From contig JAHJQT010000068.1 in NCBI GenBank assembly GCA_018819085.1, positions 1 to 15,773 of the forward strand: 15,773 nucleotides of DNA. Direction: 5' to 3'. The notes under the pieces are model-generated. The model did no database searches. It saw only the letters and a program-made list of their open reading frames with translations, and was not told where the DNA came from. The position numbers were made by a program, and so were the translations under genes. Positions 1 through 5,514 of the stretch are shown piece by piece. The DNA is from Patescibacteria group bacterium. GTDB taxonomy: Bacteria > Patescibacteriota > Minisyncoccia > Portnoybacterales > UBA2143. Position 1 is the first letter of the stretch. Every line of letters begins with the position of its first letter.

Positions 1-10
1 ATTAAAATTT

Positions 11-42
11 AAAAAGCCATGTTGATTTAGCATGGCTTTTTT
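11..42 (+). terminator. Rho-independent terminator of an upstream gene
   Basis: Arms 11-21 (AAAAAGCCATG) and 31-41 (CATGGCTTTTT) are perfectly complementary around a 9-base loop, and the 3' arm runs into a T tract. It should end transcription entering from the left of the window. Its T tract overlaps the -35 box of the next promoter. Confidence 0.8.
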
Positions 43-68
43 GATATTATTTTTTAAAATGTTATAAT
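41..68 (+). promoter_or_regulatory. Sigma-70-type promoter, predicted leaderless
   Basis: TTGATA (41-46), a 16-base spacer and TATAAT (63-68). If the last base of the -10 box is taken as -7, position +1 falls on the A of the ATG at 75. The mRNA would then have no 5' leader, and no SD fits in the 6 bases left. Start-site mapping has not been seen; this is inference from spacing. Confidence 0.75.
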
Positions 69-74
69 ATATTT

Positions 75-401
75 ATGAATCAAGAAAGATGGGAAAACTT
101 AGTAAATGATATTAAAGATAAATTTGAAGTTGAAGATCATGGTAATGAGCATCTTGATGAAATGGGAGGAACAGATATAGAATTTATTGTATTTAAAAGT
201 CCCTTGGGCAAGGTTAAACTTGCATATGTGACAAAACCAGTTGTGCTTGATAAAAAAATGAATTATTCTCAAAGAATTGGTTCTGAAACAAGTGTTGAAT
301 ATGTTTATAGCGAAGATGAAAGATCAGCTCGATTAATAGCCTATAAATGGGATGAGAATAGAGAGGATTGGATTGAAATTGATGCAGATAGTTTTAAATA
401 A
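75..401 (+). CDS. Conserved-looking unknown protein, 108 aa
   Basis: I do not recognise a named family. The 108-residue protein is soluble and acidic, with no signal peptide or membrane segment. The N-terminal 30 residues look helical and charged. The rest alternates short hydrophobic stretches with charged residues, as in a small beta-rich fold: IEFIVF, GKVKLAYVTKP, VEYVYSEDERSARLIAYKW. The ATG at 75 is the only reasonable start and sits at the predicted transcription start. The stop lies 6 bases before engB, so the two are probably co-transcribed. Base composition matches the neighbours. The ORF itself is secure; the function is unknown. Confidence 0.85.
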   Translation: MNQERWENLVNDIKDKFEVEDHGNEHLDEMGGTDIEFIVFKSPLGKVKLAYVTKPVVLDKKMNYSQRIGSETSVEYVYSEDERSARLIAYKWDENREDWIEIDADSFK

Positions 402-407
402 AATATT

Positions 408-1001
408 ATGGATATTAAAAGTGCAGAATTTGCAAGAGGAATAACTGGAACAAATAAGATTCTTGAGGATAATAAATCTCAGATTGCTTTTATAGGTAGA
501 TCTAATGTTGGCAAATCAAGTATTATAAATTTACTTGCCAATAGGAAGAACCTTGTTAAATCAAGTTCAAAACCAGGAAAAACAAGACAGATTAATTTTT
601 TCTTAATAAATAAAAAGGTATATTTTGTTGATTTGCCAGGATATGGGTTTATGAAGATGGATTTAAAAAGGAAAGAAAAGATTAGAAAATTGATTATTTG
701 GTATTTATTTCGTTCTGAAGTTGAGATTGATAAAGTAGTTTTTATTGTTGATGCTAAAACAGGTCCAACTGATTTTGATATAGAAATGTTAGATTTATTA
801 AAAAAATCAGAAAGAAAAGTTATTATAGTTGCCAATAAAATTGATAAATTAAAGAAGAATGATATAAGGAAGCAAATAAGTAAAATTGAAGAAATTACTG
901 GATATAGTAAAATTATTCCTTTTTCAGTTAAAAAGAAAAAAGGTAAAAATGAACTTTTAGATAGAATATTTAATAATATTGAGAAAAGTAAAATCTTTTG
1001 A
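408..1001 (+). CDS. engB: Ribosome-assembly GTPase EngB (YsxC/YihA)
   Basis: TRAFAC-class small GTPase, 197 aa, the usual length for the family, which acts in late assembly of the large ribosomal subunit. Visible motifs in order: P-loop G1 GRSNVGKSS (residues 30-38), a KPGKTRQINFF switch I segment (55-65), G3 DLPGYG (75-80) and G4 NKID (143-146) followed by DK. The G5 position reads SVKKKKG, a slight variant of the common SxK. The C-terminal third is very lysine rich, in keeping with rRNA binding. The start follows the previous stop by 6 bases without a clear SD, so coupling is likely. Identification is firm. Confidence 0.97.
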   Translation: MDIKSAEFARGITGTNKILEDNKSQIAFIGRSNVGKSSIINLLANRKNLVKSSSKPGKTRQINFFLINKKVYFVDLPGYGFMKMDLKRKEKIRKLIIWYLFRSEVEIDKVVFIVDAKTGPTDFDIEMLDLLKKSERKVIIVANKIDKLKKNDIRKQISKIEEITGYSKIIPFSVKKKKGKNELLDRIFNNIEKSKIF

Positions 1002-1007
1002 TATAAT
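979..1007 (+). promoter_or_regulatory. Promoter inside the end of engB, predicted leaderless
   Basis: TTGAGA (979-984), a 17-base spacer and TATAAT (1002-1007). Predicted +1 is about 1014 and the next ATG is at 1016, leaving a leader of zero to two bases. The -35 box lies within the last codons of engB, so the PspC gene could be expressed apart from the upstream pair. Confidence 0.7.
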
Positions 1008-1015
1008 ATAATTAT

Positions 1016-1249
1016 ATGGAAACAAAAAAACTTTATAGAAGCGATAAGAATAAAATACTAACTGGAGTTTTTGGGGGGATTGGAGAATATTTAAATATTG
1101 ATCCAGTTATTTTCCGTTTAGCCTGGCTTTTAATTTTTATATTCGCTGGTATTATTTCAGGTTCAGTAGCAACTATTTCAGGTTCAATCGCTTATCTCTT
1201 AGCTGTAGTTATTATTCCTAAAAAAGATTCTTCAAAAACTCAGAAATAA
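1016..1249 (+). CDS. PspC-domain small membrane protein
   Basis: A 77-residue protein covering a single PspC domain. It opens with KLYRSDKNKILTGVFGGIGEYLNIDPVIFRL, where the R/K-D-x-K-I-GVxGGIxxYLxIDPxxxRL pattern is the family signature. Two hydrophobic stretches follow, at about residues 32-47 and 50-67, ending in a basic tail. In well-studied bacteria PspC takes part in the envelope phage-shock response. Here no pspA or pspB is visible, so it is better read as a stand-alone PspC-domain membrane protein of the kind common in small genomes. A strong -10 box lies 8 bases before the ATG and there is no SD. The family call is firm; the role is not. Confidence 0.92.
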   Translation: METKKLYRSDKNKILTGVFGGIGEYLNIDPVIFRLAWLLIFIFAGIISGSVATISGSIAYLLAVVIIPKKDSSKTQK

Positions 1250-1253
1250 ATCA

Positions 1254-2432
1254 ATGAATATTGATAATCCTCAGAAAATAAAGAAAGCTGATATAATAAT
1301 TGGAATTCCATCATATAATGAAGCAAAAACGATTGGTTTTGTTATTGAGCAATCAGCTTTAGGTCTTAAAAAGTATTTTCCAGATAAAAGCAGTGTAATT
1401 ATTAATTTAGACCATGAATCGCCTGATGGAACAAAGCAGGCTTTTTTTGATGCTAAAAGTGATATTCCAAGAATTTATATTAGTACAGGAAGAGATATCA
1501 AAGGGAAAGGACGTAATTTCTATAATCTCTTTTCTATATCTCAAAAATTAAAAGCAAAAACTATTATTGTTTTTGATGCGGATTTAAGAAGTATTAGACC
1601 AAATTGGGTTAGAAAAATGGCAGAACCAATTTTTGATGGTTTTGATTTTATAACGCCATACTATATGCGCTGTAAAACAGACGCAACTATTACTAATCAT
1701 TTAGTTTATCCATTAATTTATGGATTGCTTTGCTGGGATGTTCGTCAGCCAATTGGCGGTGATTTTGCTTTTTCTGATAAAATGGTTAATTATTGGTTAA
1801 ATCAGGAATGGCCAGAGACAGCATATAAGTTTGGTATTGATATTTTTATGAGTTTAGGTGCCTTTTTATCAGATATGAAAGTTGCTCAAGTTAATTTAGG
1901 TACAAAAGTTCATAATTTATCAAATCCTAAATTAGGTTCTATGTTTTTTCAGGTATCTGAAACATTTTTTAAAATTATTGCAGACAATTTAGATAAAATT
2001 AAAAATATTAATGAAATTAATAATATTCCTATTTTAAATGGTAAAAAATTACCTATTTTAGCTAATGCTAATCCTGATGAAGAATTATTTAGAAGTATTT
2101 TTTGGGAAAATCTAGATGAGCATTGGGAGTTAATAAAGAATGTTATTAAAGAACCAATTAAAAAGAGATTTATTAAAGATATTGAAAATAAAGATATTGT
2201 TATTAATTTAAAAATTTGGAATAAAATAGTTTATGATTTTTTGGATGCTTATTGTAAACAGAATTACGATAGATCAGAATTAATTCAAGCTTTAGGATGT
2301 CTTTATTTCGGAAGAATTGTTTCTTTTTATAAAGACAATGGCAAATGTACATCTGAAGGAATTGAAAAAGAAGTTGTTAAGCGAGCTAAATATTTTTATA
2401 AACAAAGAAATTATTTTTTAGATAAAATTTAA
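1254..2432 (+). CDS. GT-A fold glycosyltransferase, GPGS/mannosylglycerate synthase-like
   Basis: A 392-residue cytoplasmic protein with a GT-A nucleotide-sugar transferase core. IIIGIPSYNEAKTIG near the N-terminus is the nucleotide-binding strand. VFDADLRS places the metal-binding DxD at D108-D110. PYYMRCKTDATITNHLVYP and QPIGGDFAFS (residues 165-174) are the acceptor-side motifs. This combination resembles transferases that make glucosyl- or mannosyl-glycerate compounds (GT81/GT78 and related GT2 enzymes) more than ordinary polysaccharide GT2 enzymes, and there is no membrane segment. The C-terminal 150 residues are helical and charged. It starts 4 bases after the PspC stop, implying coupling. 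The glycosyltransferase call is strong; the sugar and acceptor are inferred from weak resemblance only. Confidence 0.85.
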   Translation: MNIDNPQKIKKADIIIGIPSYNEAKTIGFVIEQSALGLKKYFPDKSSVIINLDHESPDGTKQAFFDAKSDIPRIYISTGRDIKGKGRNFYNLFSISQKLKAKTIIVFDADLRSIRPNWVRKMAEPIFDGFDFITPYYMRCKTDATITNHLVYPLIYGLLCWDVRQPIGGDFAFSDKMVNYWLNQEWPETAYKFGIDIFMSLGAFLSDMKVAQVNLGTKVHNLSNPKLGSMFFQVSETFFKIIADNLDKIKNINEINNIPILNGKKLPILANANPDEELFRSIFWENLDEHWELIKNVIKEPIKKRFIKDIENKDIVINLKIWNKIVYDFLDAYCKQNYDRSELIQALGCLYFGRIVSFYKDNGKCTSEGIEKEVVKRAKYFYKQRNYFLDKI

Positions 2433-2434
2433 TC

Positions 2435-2809
2435 ATGAAAAGAATTGAATTTGAAAAATTAACAGAACAGGCAATATTAGATTTGCCAGAGCATATTAGA
2501 AGCAAAATGGACAATGTTGCGATTTTAGTTGAAGAAAAGCCGTCTAAAGAGCAACTGAGAAAGATTAAGATTGATTCCCAATATTCATTACTTGGTCTTT
2601 ATGAAGGTGTTCCACAAAATGTATGGGGTAGAGGATCTGGTAGTATTCTGCCAGACAAAATTACTATTTTTCAGAAAGCTATTGAGAGTTATGCAAATTC
2701 AGAAAAGGAATTAATTGAATTAATAAAAAATACAGTTTGGCATGAAATAGCTCATCATTTTGGTTTTGATGAAAAAGCAGTAAGACTATTAGAAAAGAAA
2801 AGAAAATAA
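2435..2809 (+). CDS. Minimal zincin metallopeptidase (Zincin_1-like)
   Basis: A 124-residue protein whose C-terminal HEIAHHFGFDE motif (H103, E104, H107) is an HExxH zinc site. The central segment LLGLYEGVPQNVWGRGSGSILPDKITIF is typical of the small PF06262-type (formerly DUF1025) zincins. Length fits that family, which has no signal peptide and is presumably cytoplasmic. The glutamate and first two histidines needed for catalysis are present. A third zinc ligand downstream of HExxH is not obvious by eye, although D112 and E113 are candidates. It starts 2 bases after the glycosyltransferase stop and ends 1 base before the DUF167 gene, so the three are translationally linked. The substrate is unknown for the family. 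Confidence 0.9.
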   Translation: MKRIEFEKLTEQAILDLPEHIRSKMDNVAILVEEKPSKEQLRKIKIDSQYSLLGLYEGVPQNVWGRGSGSILPDKITIFQKAIESYANSEKELIELIKNTVWHEIAHHFGFDEKAVRLLEKKRK

Positions 2810-2810
2810 T

Positions 2811-3032
2811 ATGTTAATAAAAGTAAAAGCGTATCCTCAAGCAGGGAAGCAGGAAATAATTAAAAAAGAAAATGATAGTTTTGAAATCTGGGTTAAGGAA
2901 AAGCCTATTCAGGGACAGGCTAATAGGGCAATTATAACTATCTTAACTGACTATTTTAAAATTCCAAGAGAGAATATTAAATTAGTTAGAGGATTTAAGC
3001 AGAGAAATAAGATTTTTGAAATAATAAAATAA
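2811..3032 (+). CDS. DUF167/YggU family protein
   Basis: A 73-residue protein with the DUF167 pattern. The opening strand is IKVKAYPQAGKQEI. EIWVKEKPIQGQANRAIITILTDYF matches the family's conserved P-x-x-G-x-A-N-x-x-hydrophobic helix. The ending IPRENIKLVRGFKQRNKIFEI corresponds to the conserved G-x-x-S/x-R-x-K strand. The family is a small alpha/beta fold without a settled function. The start follows the zincin stop by a single base. It is the last gene of the left-hand cluster: 3 bases after its stop the G+C-rich hairpin block begins. Confidence 0.92.
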   Translation: MLIKVKAYPQAGKQEIIKKENDSFEIWVKEKPIQGQANRAIITILTDYFKIPRENIKLVRGFKQRNKIFEIIK

Positions 3033-3035
3033 GGA

Positions 3036-3109
3036 ATAGGACGTGCCTTGAGAGCTACATCCCTTACGCTCGGAGGGCGGAAGGGTGTACTCGTCAAGGC
3101 GTGTCCTAT
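3036..3109 (+). repeat. G+C-rich palindromic element, copy 1 (REP/BIME-like)
   Basis: Positions 3036-3051 pair with 3094-3109 over 16 consecutive pairs, counting two G-T wobbles. Inside, TACATCCCTT (3056-3065 region) pairs with AAGGGTGTA (3081-3089) with one bulge, and CGCTC/GGGCG closes a small tip. The element is 42/74 G+C by count, far above the AT-rich genes on either side. Its AGAGCTACATCC (3051-3062) is the exact reverse complement of GGATGTAGCTCT (3175-3186) in copy 2, so the copies are inverted. A REP-type repeat or a structured RNA are both possible; no transposase is in the window. Confidence 0.7.
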
Positions 3110-3119
3110 GAACCCGAAG

Positions 3120-3218
3120 TGCCTTTAAGAAATCTGACCAGGCACGGCCTTATTCGCACAACCTTGCTTCGCAAGGATGTAGCTCTGTAAGGCCATGCCT
3201 GTATATCTTTCTAAGGCA
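3120..3218 (+). repeat. G+C-rich palindromic element, copy 2, inverted
   Basis: The core stem pairs 3140-3152 (AGGCACGGCCTTA) with 3188-3200 (TAAGGCCATGCCT), 12 of 13 positions. An inner hairpin CCTTGC-TTC-GCAAGG lies at about 3162-3176. An outer, less regular stem joins TGCCTT (3120-3125) to AAGGCA (3213-3218). The core is 33/61 G+C. It has the same plan as the reverse complement of copy 1: GCCTT/AAGGC outer stem, an asymmetric AGCTCT strand, then an ACA..CCTT/AAGG.ATGT inner stem. The outer stem bases differ between copies, yet pairing is kept. Confidence 0.7.
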
Positions 3219-3238
3219 ATAGCTATTATTTATTAATT

Positions 3239-3487
3239 ATGAATTTAATTATAGATCTATCCCACGAGCCATGCTTAATTTTAAAGCAGGGTAAAAAAGA
3301 AATAGCCAGTCATCAATGGGCTGGTCTTTATCAGTTAAGCGAAACACTTTTACTGGAGATTGACAAATTTTTAAAAAAGAACAAGATAAAATTAGAAGAT
3401 ATAAAAGAGATAAAAGTAATTCCGAGCAAGGATTCAATGGTTAGCACAAGAATCGCCAAAGCTGTTGCATTAGGATTAAAAGTTTGA
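3239..3487 (+). CDS. TsaB-like ASKHA N-terminal half, truncated
   Basis: An 82-residue protein that follows the first third of TsaB, the dimerisation partner of TsaD in making the t6A modification of tRNA. MNLIIDLSHEPCLILKQGK matches the opening ASKHA strand pair. LSETLLLEIDKFLKKNKIKLEDIKEIKVIPS matches the helix-strand that ends at the GPGSFTGLRIG loop of true TsaB. Here that loop is DSMVSTRIAKAVALGLK, so the glycine-rich S-F-T-G signature is lost. The protein stops at about residue 82, where full TsaB runs to roughly 200 or more. No C-terminal half is seen downstream in any frame. A TATTAT box 9 bases upstream could be a -10 but lacks a good -35. It may be a reduced functional scaffold or a decaying gene. 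Confidence 0.6.
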   Translation: MNLIIDLSHEPCLILKQGKKEIASHQWAGLYQLSETLLLEIDKFLKKNKIKLEDIKEIKVIPSKDSMVSTRIAKAVALGLKV

Positions 3488-3530
3488 TGTGGTTTTATTG
3501 TACCTTAACTTTTTAAGAGGAGGTAAGAAA

Positions 3531-3938
3531 ATGGCAGAGATAGGTGAGTTTTTAAATGGGTTGAGCAAGCGACTTGAGGAAAATCATGAGGCATTGATAT
3601 TCTTCAAATGTTTTTTGAAAAACAGTCTCATTGAGAAAATCAATAAATACATGCGGAGTGATTCAGTTAATTTAAAAACAGATTTTTCCGATAAGCAATC
3701 TTGGGATATTATTTATCATATTGCTGCAGAGATTCTTTGGGATGCAGCCTGTAGAAATCATTCCGAAGTTCACCCGAATATATTTAAAGAGGCAAATGAT
3801 CTGTCACTGGCATTTTGTCGAGAGATAGAAAAATGTTTAGGGATTGATATGGAGTTTATTCCAATCAAGTCACTAATTGATGAAATGGTTGAAGCGGGGC
3901 TTGTGAAAGTTATTGATGGGTATATTGAGTTTACATAA
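3531..3938 (+). CDS. Unknown soluble protein, 135 aa, strong SD
   Basis: No family is recognised. An in-frame ATG exists at 3489, but the ATG at 3531 is the better start: AGGAGGT (3518-3524) lies 6 bases before it, and the 14 residues upstream look non-coding. The 135-residue product is predicted to be mostly helical. It opens with MAEIGEFLNGLSKRLEENHEAL, has scattered Cys and His without a metal-binding pattern, and ends in a strand-like VKVIDGYIEF. The segment after residue 110 (IKSLIDEMVEAGLVKVIDGYIEF) looks like a winged-helix tail: helix, turn, then a beta hairpin. Codon choice is less AT-biased than in its neighbours. It appears monocistronic, closed by the terminator at 3992-4031. Confidence 0.75.
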   Translation: MAEIGEFLNGLSKRLEENHEALIFFKCFLKNSLIEKINKYMRSDSVNLKTDFSDKQSWDIIYHIAAEILWDAACRNHSEVHPNIFKEANDLSLAFCREIEKCLGIDMEFIPIKSLIDEMVEAGLVKVIDGYIEFT

Positions 3939-3960
3939 AAAGGAAAGGAGGCAGCAAGAA

Positions 3961-4038
3961 GTGTTGAAGATAGCTAATTTTATTAACTTGAAAAAAAATG
4001 GGTGTGCTAAAAAAAAGCCACCCTTTTTTATTTATTAA
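3961..4038 (+). other. SD-preceded 25-codon micro-ORF running through a terminator
   Basis: AAAGGAGG (3944-3951) lies 9 bases before a GTG at 3961. The reading frame from there encodes 25 residues and stops at 4036-4038, with the whole terminator hairpin inside it. The peptide is lysine rich and ends PPFFIY. The SD is good, but coding across a terminator is odd. It may be a remnant of a longer gene. Reported as a possibility only. Confidence 0.25.
3992..4031 (+). terminator. Rho-independent terminator
   Basis: GGGTG (4000-4004) pairs with CACCC (4019-4023), and GCT (4006-4008) with AGC (4016-4018) across a one-base bulge. The stem is flanked by an A run before and a T run after (4024-4029). 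It separates the unknown gene at 3531 from the nucleotidyltransferase gene. Confidence 0.75.
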
Positions 4039-4062
4039 AAATAGATTATTATTAAACTAATT

Positions 4063-5022
4063 ATGAATGATTTGGAAAAATCAATTTTAGCTACTTTGGT
4101 TTATTATGATGTTTTAGATCGGCCTTTGACTGGTTGGGAAGTTTTTAAGTATTTGATTAGAAATAAAAATATAACTTTAAATCAGGTTTTAAATGTTTTG
4201 GAAAATAGTTTGGAATTAAATAAATTAATAAGCCAAAAAAATGGCTTTTATTTTTTAAAGAACAGGCAAGATATTATTAAAGAAAGGATTAAGAGACATA
4301 AAATAGCTGATAGAAAATGGAAAAAGGCTAGACGTATAATTAAACTATTTCAATTAATTCCTTTTGTTAGAATGGTTGCTGTAAGTGGATCTTTAGCAAT
4401 GAATAATACAAGAGAAAATTCAGATATTGATTTACTAATTGTAACTAAAACTGGCCGTATCTGGACATGTCGTGGTCTTGTTACTATATTTTCTCATTTA
4501 ATTGGAAAGCGTCGACATGGAATTTTAACTAAAGATAGGTTTTGTCTTAATCATTATTTAACTGAAGAATCATTAAAGATTCCATATAAGAGCTTGTATA
4601 ATGCTCAAACATACGCTCATTTAATTGCTTTTTGGCAAAGTAAGAGTAATTTATATAAGAAATTTCAAAAAGCTAATCAATGGATAAATGAGTATTTAAC
4701 TTTCCCTATTATACAAAAAGGATATTTAAAAAGTATTAAGTCAAATATTTTTTTTGGAGATATAAGAAAATTAAGGGAATTTTTTTTTGACGGAACATTA
4801 GGAAATTTTGTAGAATTTATTTTGAAGAAAATTCAACAAGCAAGAATTAAAAAAGATCCTTTAACTCATCAATCTGGAGGGCGAGTTGTTTTTAGTGATA
4901 GTCAATTAGAATTTCATCCTAATTCTCCAGAAAAGTGGATTTTAGAAAAATACAACAAGAAGATGAAAAAACTTGGTTTTGAAGAATTAGGACAAGAAAA
5001 AGATTCTGGTTTGATTTTATAA
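4063..5022 (+). CDS. Nucleotidyltransferase-fold protein with N-terminal winged helix
   Basis: A 319-residue soluble protein. Residues 1-65 (LEKSILATLVYYDVLDRPLTGWEVFKYL...) look like a winged helix-turn-helix. VAVSGSLAMNNTRENSDIDLLIV then carries the pol-beta nucleotidyltransferase signature: G109-S110 followed, 11 residues on, by the metal-binding D121 and D123. A third acidic residue on the following strand is not evident by eye. The downstream part, with conserved-looking LTKDRFCLNHYL and LYNAQTYAHLI, is probably an alpha-helical partner domain. Such proteins may act as minimal nucleotidyltransferases on RNA, proteins or small molecules; the target cannot be read here. TATTAT at 4047-4052 may be a -10 for a near-leaderless mRNA, but no good -35 is present. 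Confidence 0.8.
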   Translation: MNDLEKSILATLVYYDVLDRPLTGWEVFKYLIRNKNITLNQVLNVLENSLELNKLISQKNGFYFLKNRQDIIKERIKRHKIADRKWKKARRIIKLFQLIPFVRMVAVSGSLAMNNTRENSDIDLLIVTKTGRIWTCRGLVTIFSHLIGKRRHGILTKDRFCLNHYLTEESLKIPYKSLYNAQTYAHLIAFWQSKSNLYKKFQKANQWINEYLTFPIIQKGYLKSIKSNIFFGDIRKLREFFFDGTLGNFVEFILKKIQQARIKKDPLTHQSGGRVVFSDSQLEFHPNSPEKWILEKYNKKMKKLGFEELGQEKDSGLIL

Positions 5023-5024
5023 AG

Positions 5025-5053
5025 TTGACAATTTGATTATTTTTTATTAAGAT
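5025..5053 (+). promoter_or_regulatory. groESL promoter
   Basis: Consensus TTGACA (5025-5030), a 17-base spacer and TAAGAT (5048-5053), starting 2 bases after the previous stop. Predicted +1 is about 5060, giving a leader of about 76 bases before groES. No CIRCE operator (TTAGCACTC, nine bases, GAGTGCTAA) is present between 5023 and 5136. The only other symmetric site is the palindrome GTAGCTAC at 5116-5123. Confidence 0.7.
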
Positions 5054-5063
5054 AGAATAAAAT

Positions 5064-5132
5064 ATGACAGAGTTATTAAATATCCAACAATATTTTTTTT
5101 ATTGTTTTTTATTCGGTAGCTACTGTATTTAA
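5064..5132 (+). other. Possible 22-codon leader ORF with internal hairpin
   Basis: An ATG at 5064, about 4 bases after the predicted groESL start point, opens a frame for 22 residues (MTELLNIQQYFFYCFLFGSY plus two more) and stops at 5130-5132, 3 bases before the groES ATG. Within it AACAATA (5086-5092) pairs with TATTGTT (5100-5106), followed by a T run, so it resembles a weak terminator. Either part could be chance in such AT-rich DNA. Confidence 0.3.
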
Positions 5133-5135
5133 AAT

Positions 5136-5426
5136 ATGAATATAAAACCATTAGCTGACAGAGTTCTTATTGAGCCAATATCAGTTGAAGAAAAAACTGC
5201 TTCAGGAATTATTCTTCCTGATACTGCTGATAAAGAAAAACCTGAACAGGGCAAAATAATAGAAGTTGGTCCTGGAAAATTAGATAAAAAAGGGGAACGA
5301 ATTTCTATGGGAGTTAAAAAAGGCGATATTGTGCTTTTCACAAAATATGGACCAAATGAAATAAAGATAGATAATAAAGAATATTTAATTGCTAAGGAAG
5401 AAGATGTACTCGCTATTTTAAAATAG
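5136..5426 (+). CDS. groES: Co-chaperonin GroES
   Basis: The 96-residue protein is a normal-length GroES, which forms the heptameric lid over GroEL. KPLADRVLIEPISVEEKTASGIILPDTADKEKPEQGKIIEVGPG covers the first beta strands and the mobile loop: EKTASGIILPDTA, about residues 19-31, with the GIIL tripeptide region that docks on GroEL. VKKGDIVLFTKYGPNEIKIDNKEYLIAKEEDVLAIL is the standard C-terminal half. It is the first gene of the two-gene chaperonin operon, with groEL beginning 88 bases later. There is no clear SD; the ATG is preceded by an A/T-rich stretch. Identification is firm. Confidence 0.98.
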   Translation: MNIKPLADRVLIEPISVEEKTASGIILPDTADKEKPEQGKIIEVGPGKLDKKGERISMGVKKGDIVLFTKYGPNEIKIDNKEYLIAKEEDVLAILK

Positions 5427-5514
5427 TTAAATTTTAAATCTTAAATAAGATAATATTATAATTTGAATTCAGAAAACATTCATTTTTTAATTATTATTTT
5501 GTCTATAAATAAAA

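Noticed and set aside
479..835. Minus-strand open frame of 118 codons
   Set aside because: Lies wholly within engB, whose GTPase motifs are clear; its product has no recognisable pattern.
3036..3218. Considered as 6S RNA, RNase P RNA, tmRNA or SRP RNA
   Set aside because: None of the conserved sequence blocks of these RNAs is seen, and the two-hairpin inverted-copy design fits a repeat better.
3036..3218. Considered as a CRISPR array
   Set aside because: Only two related units, in opposite orientation, with no spacer of constant length.
3249..3437. Minus-strand open frame of 62 codons
   Set aside because: Antisense to the TsaB-like gene, no SD or promoter; a shadow frame.
5116..5123. Palindrome GTAGCTAC as a heat-shock operator
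   Set aside because: Too short and unlike CIRCE; kept only as a remark under the groESL leader.
5129..5341. Minus-strand frame over groES
   Set aside because: Antisense to a certain groES gene.
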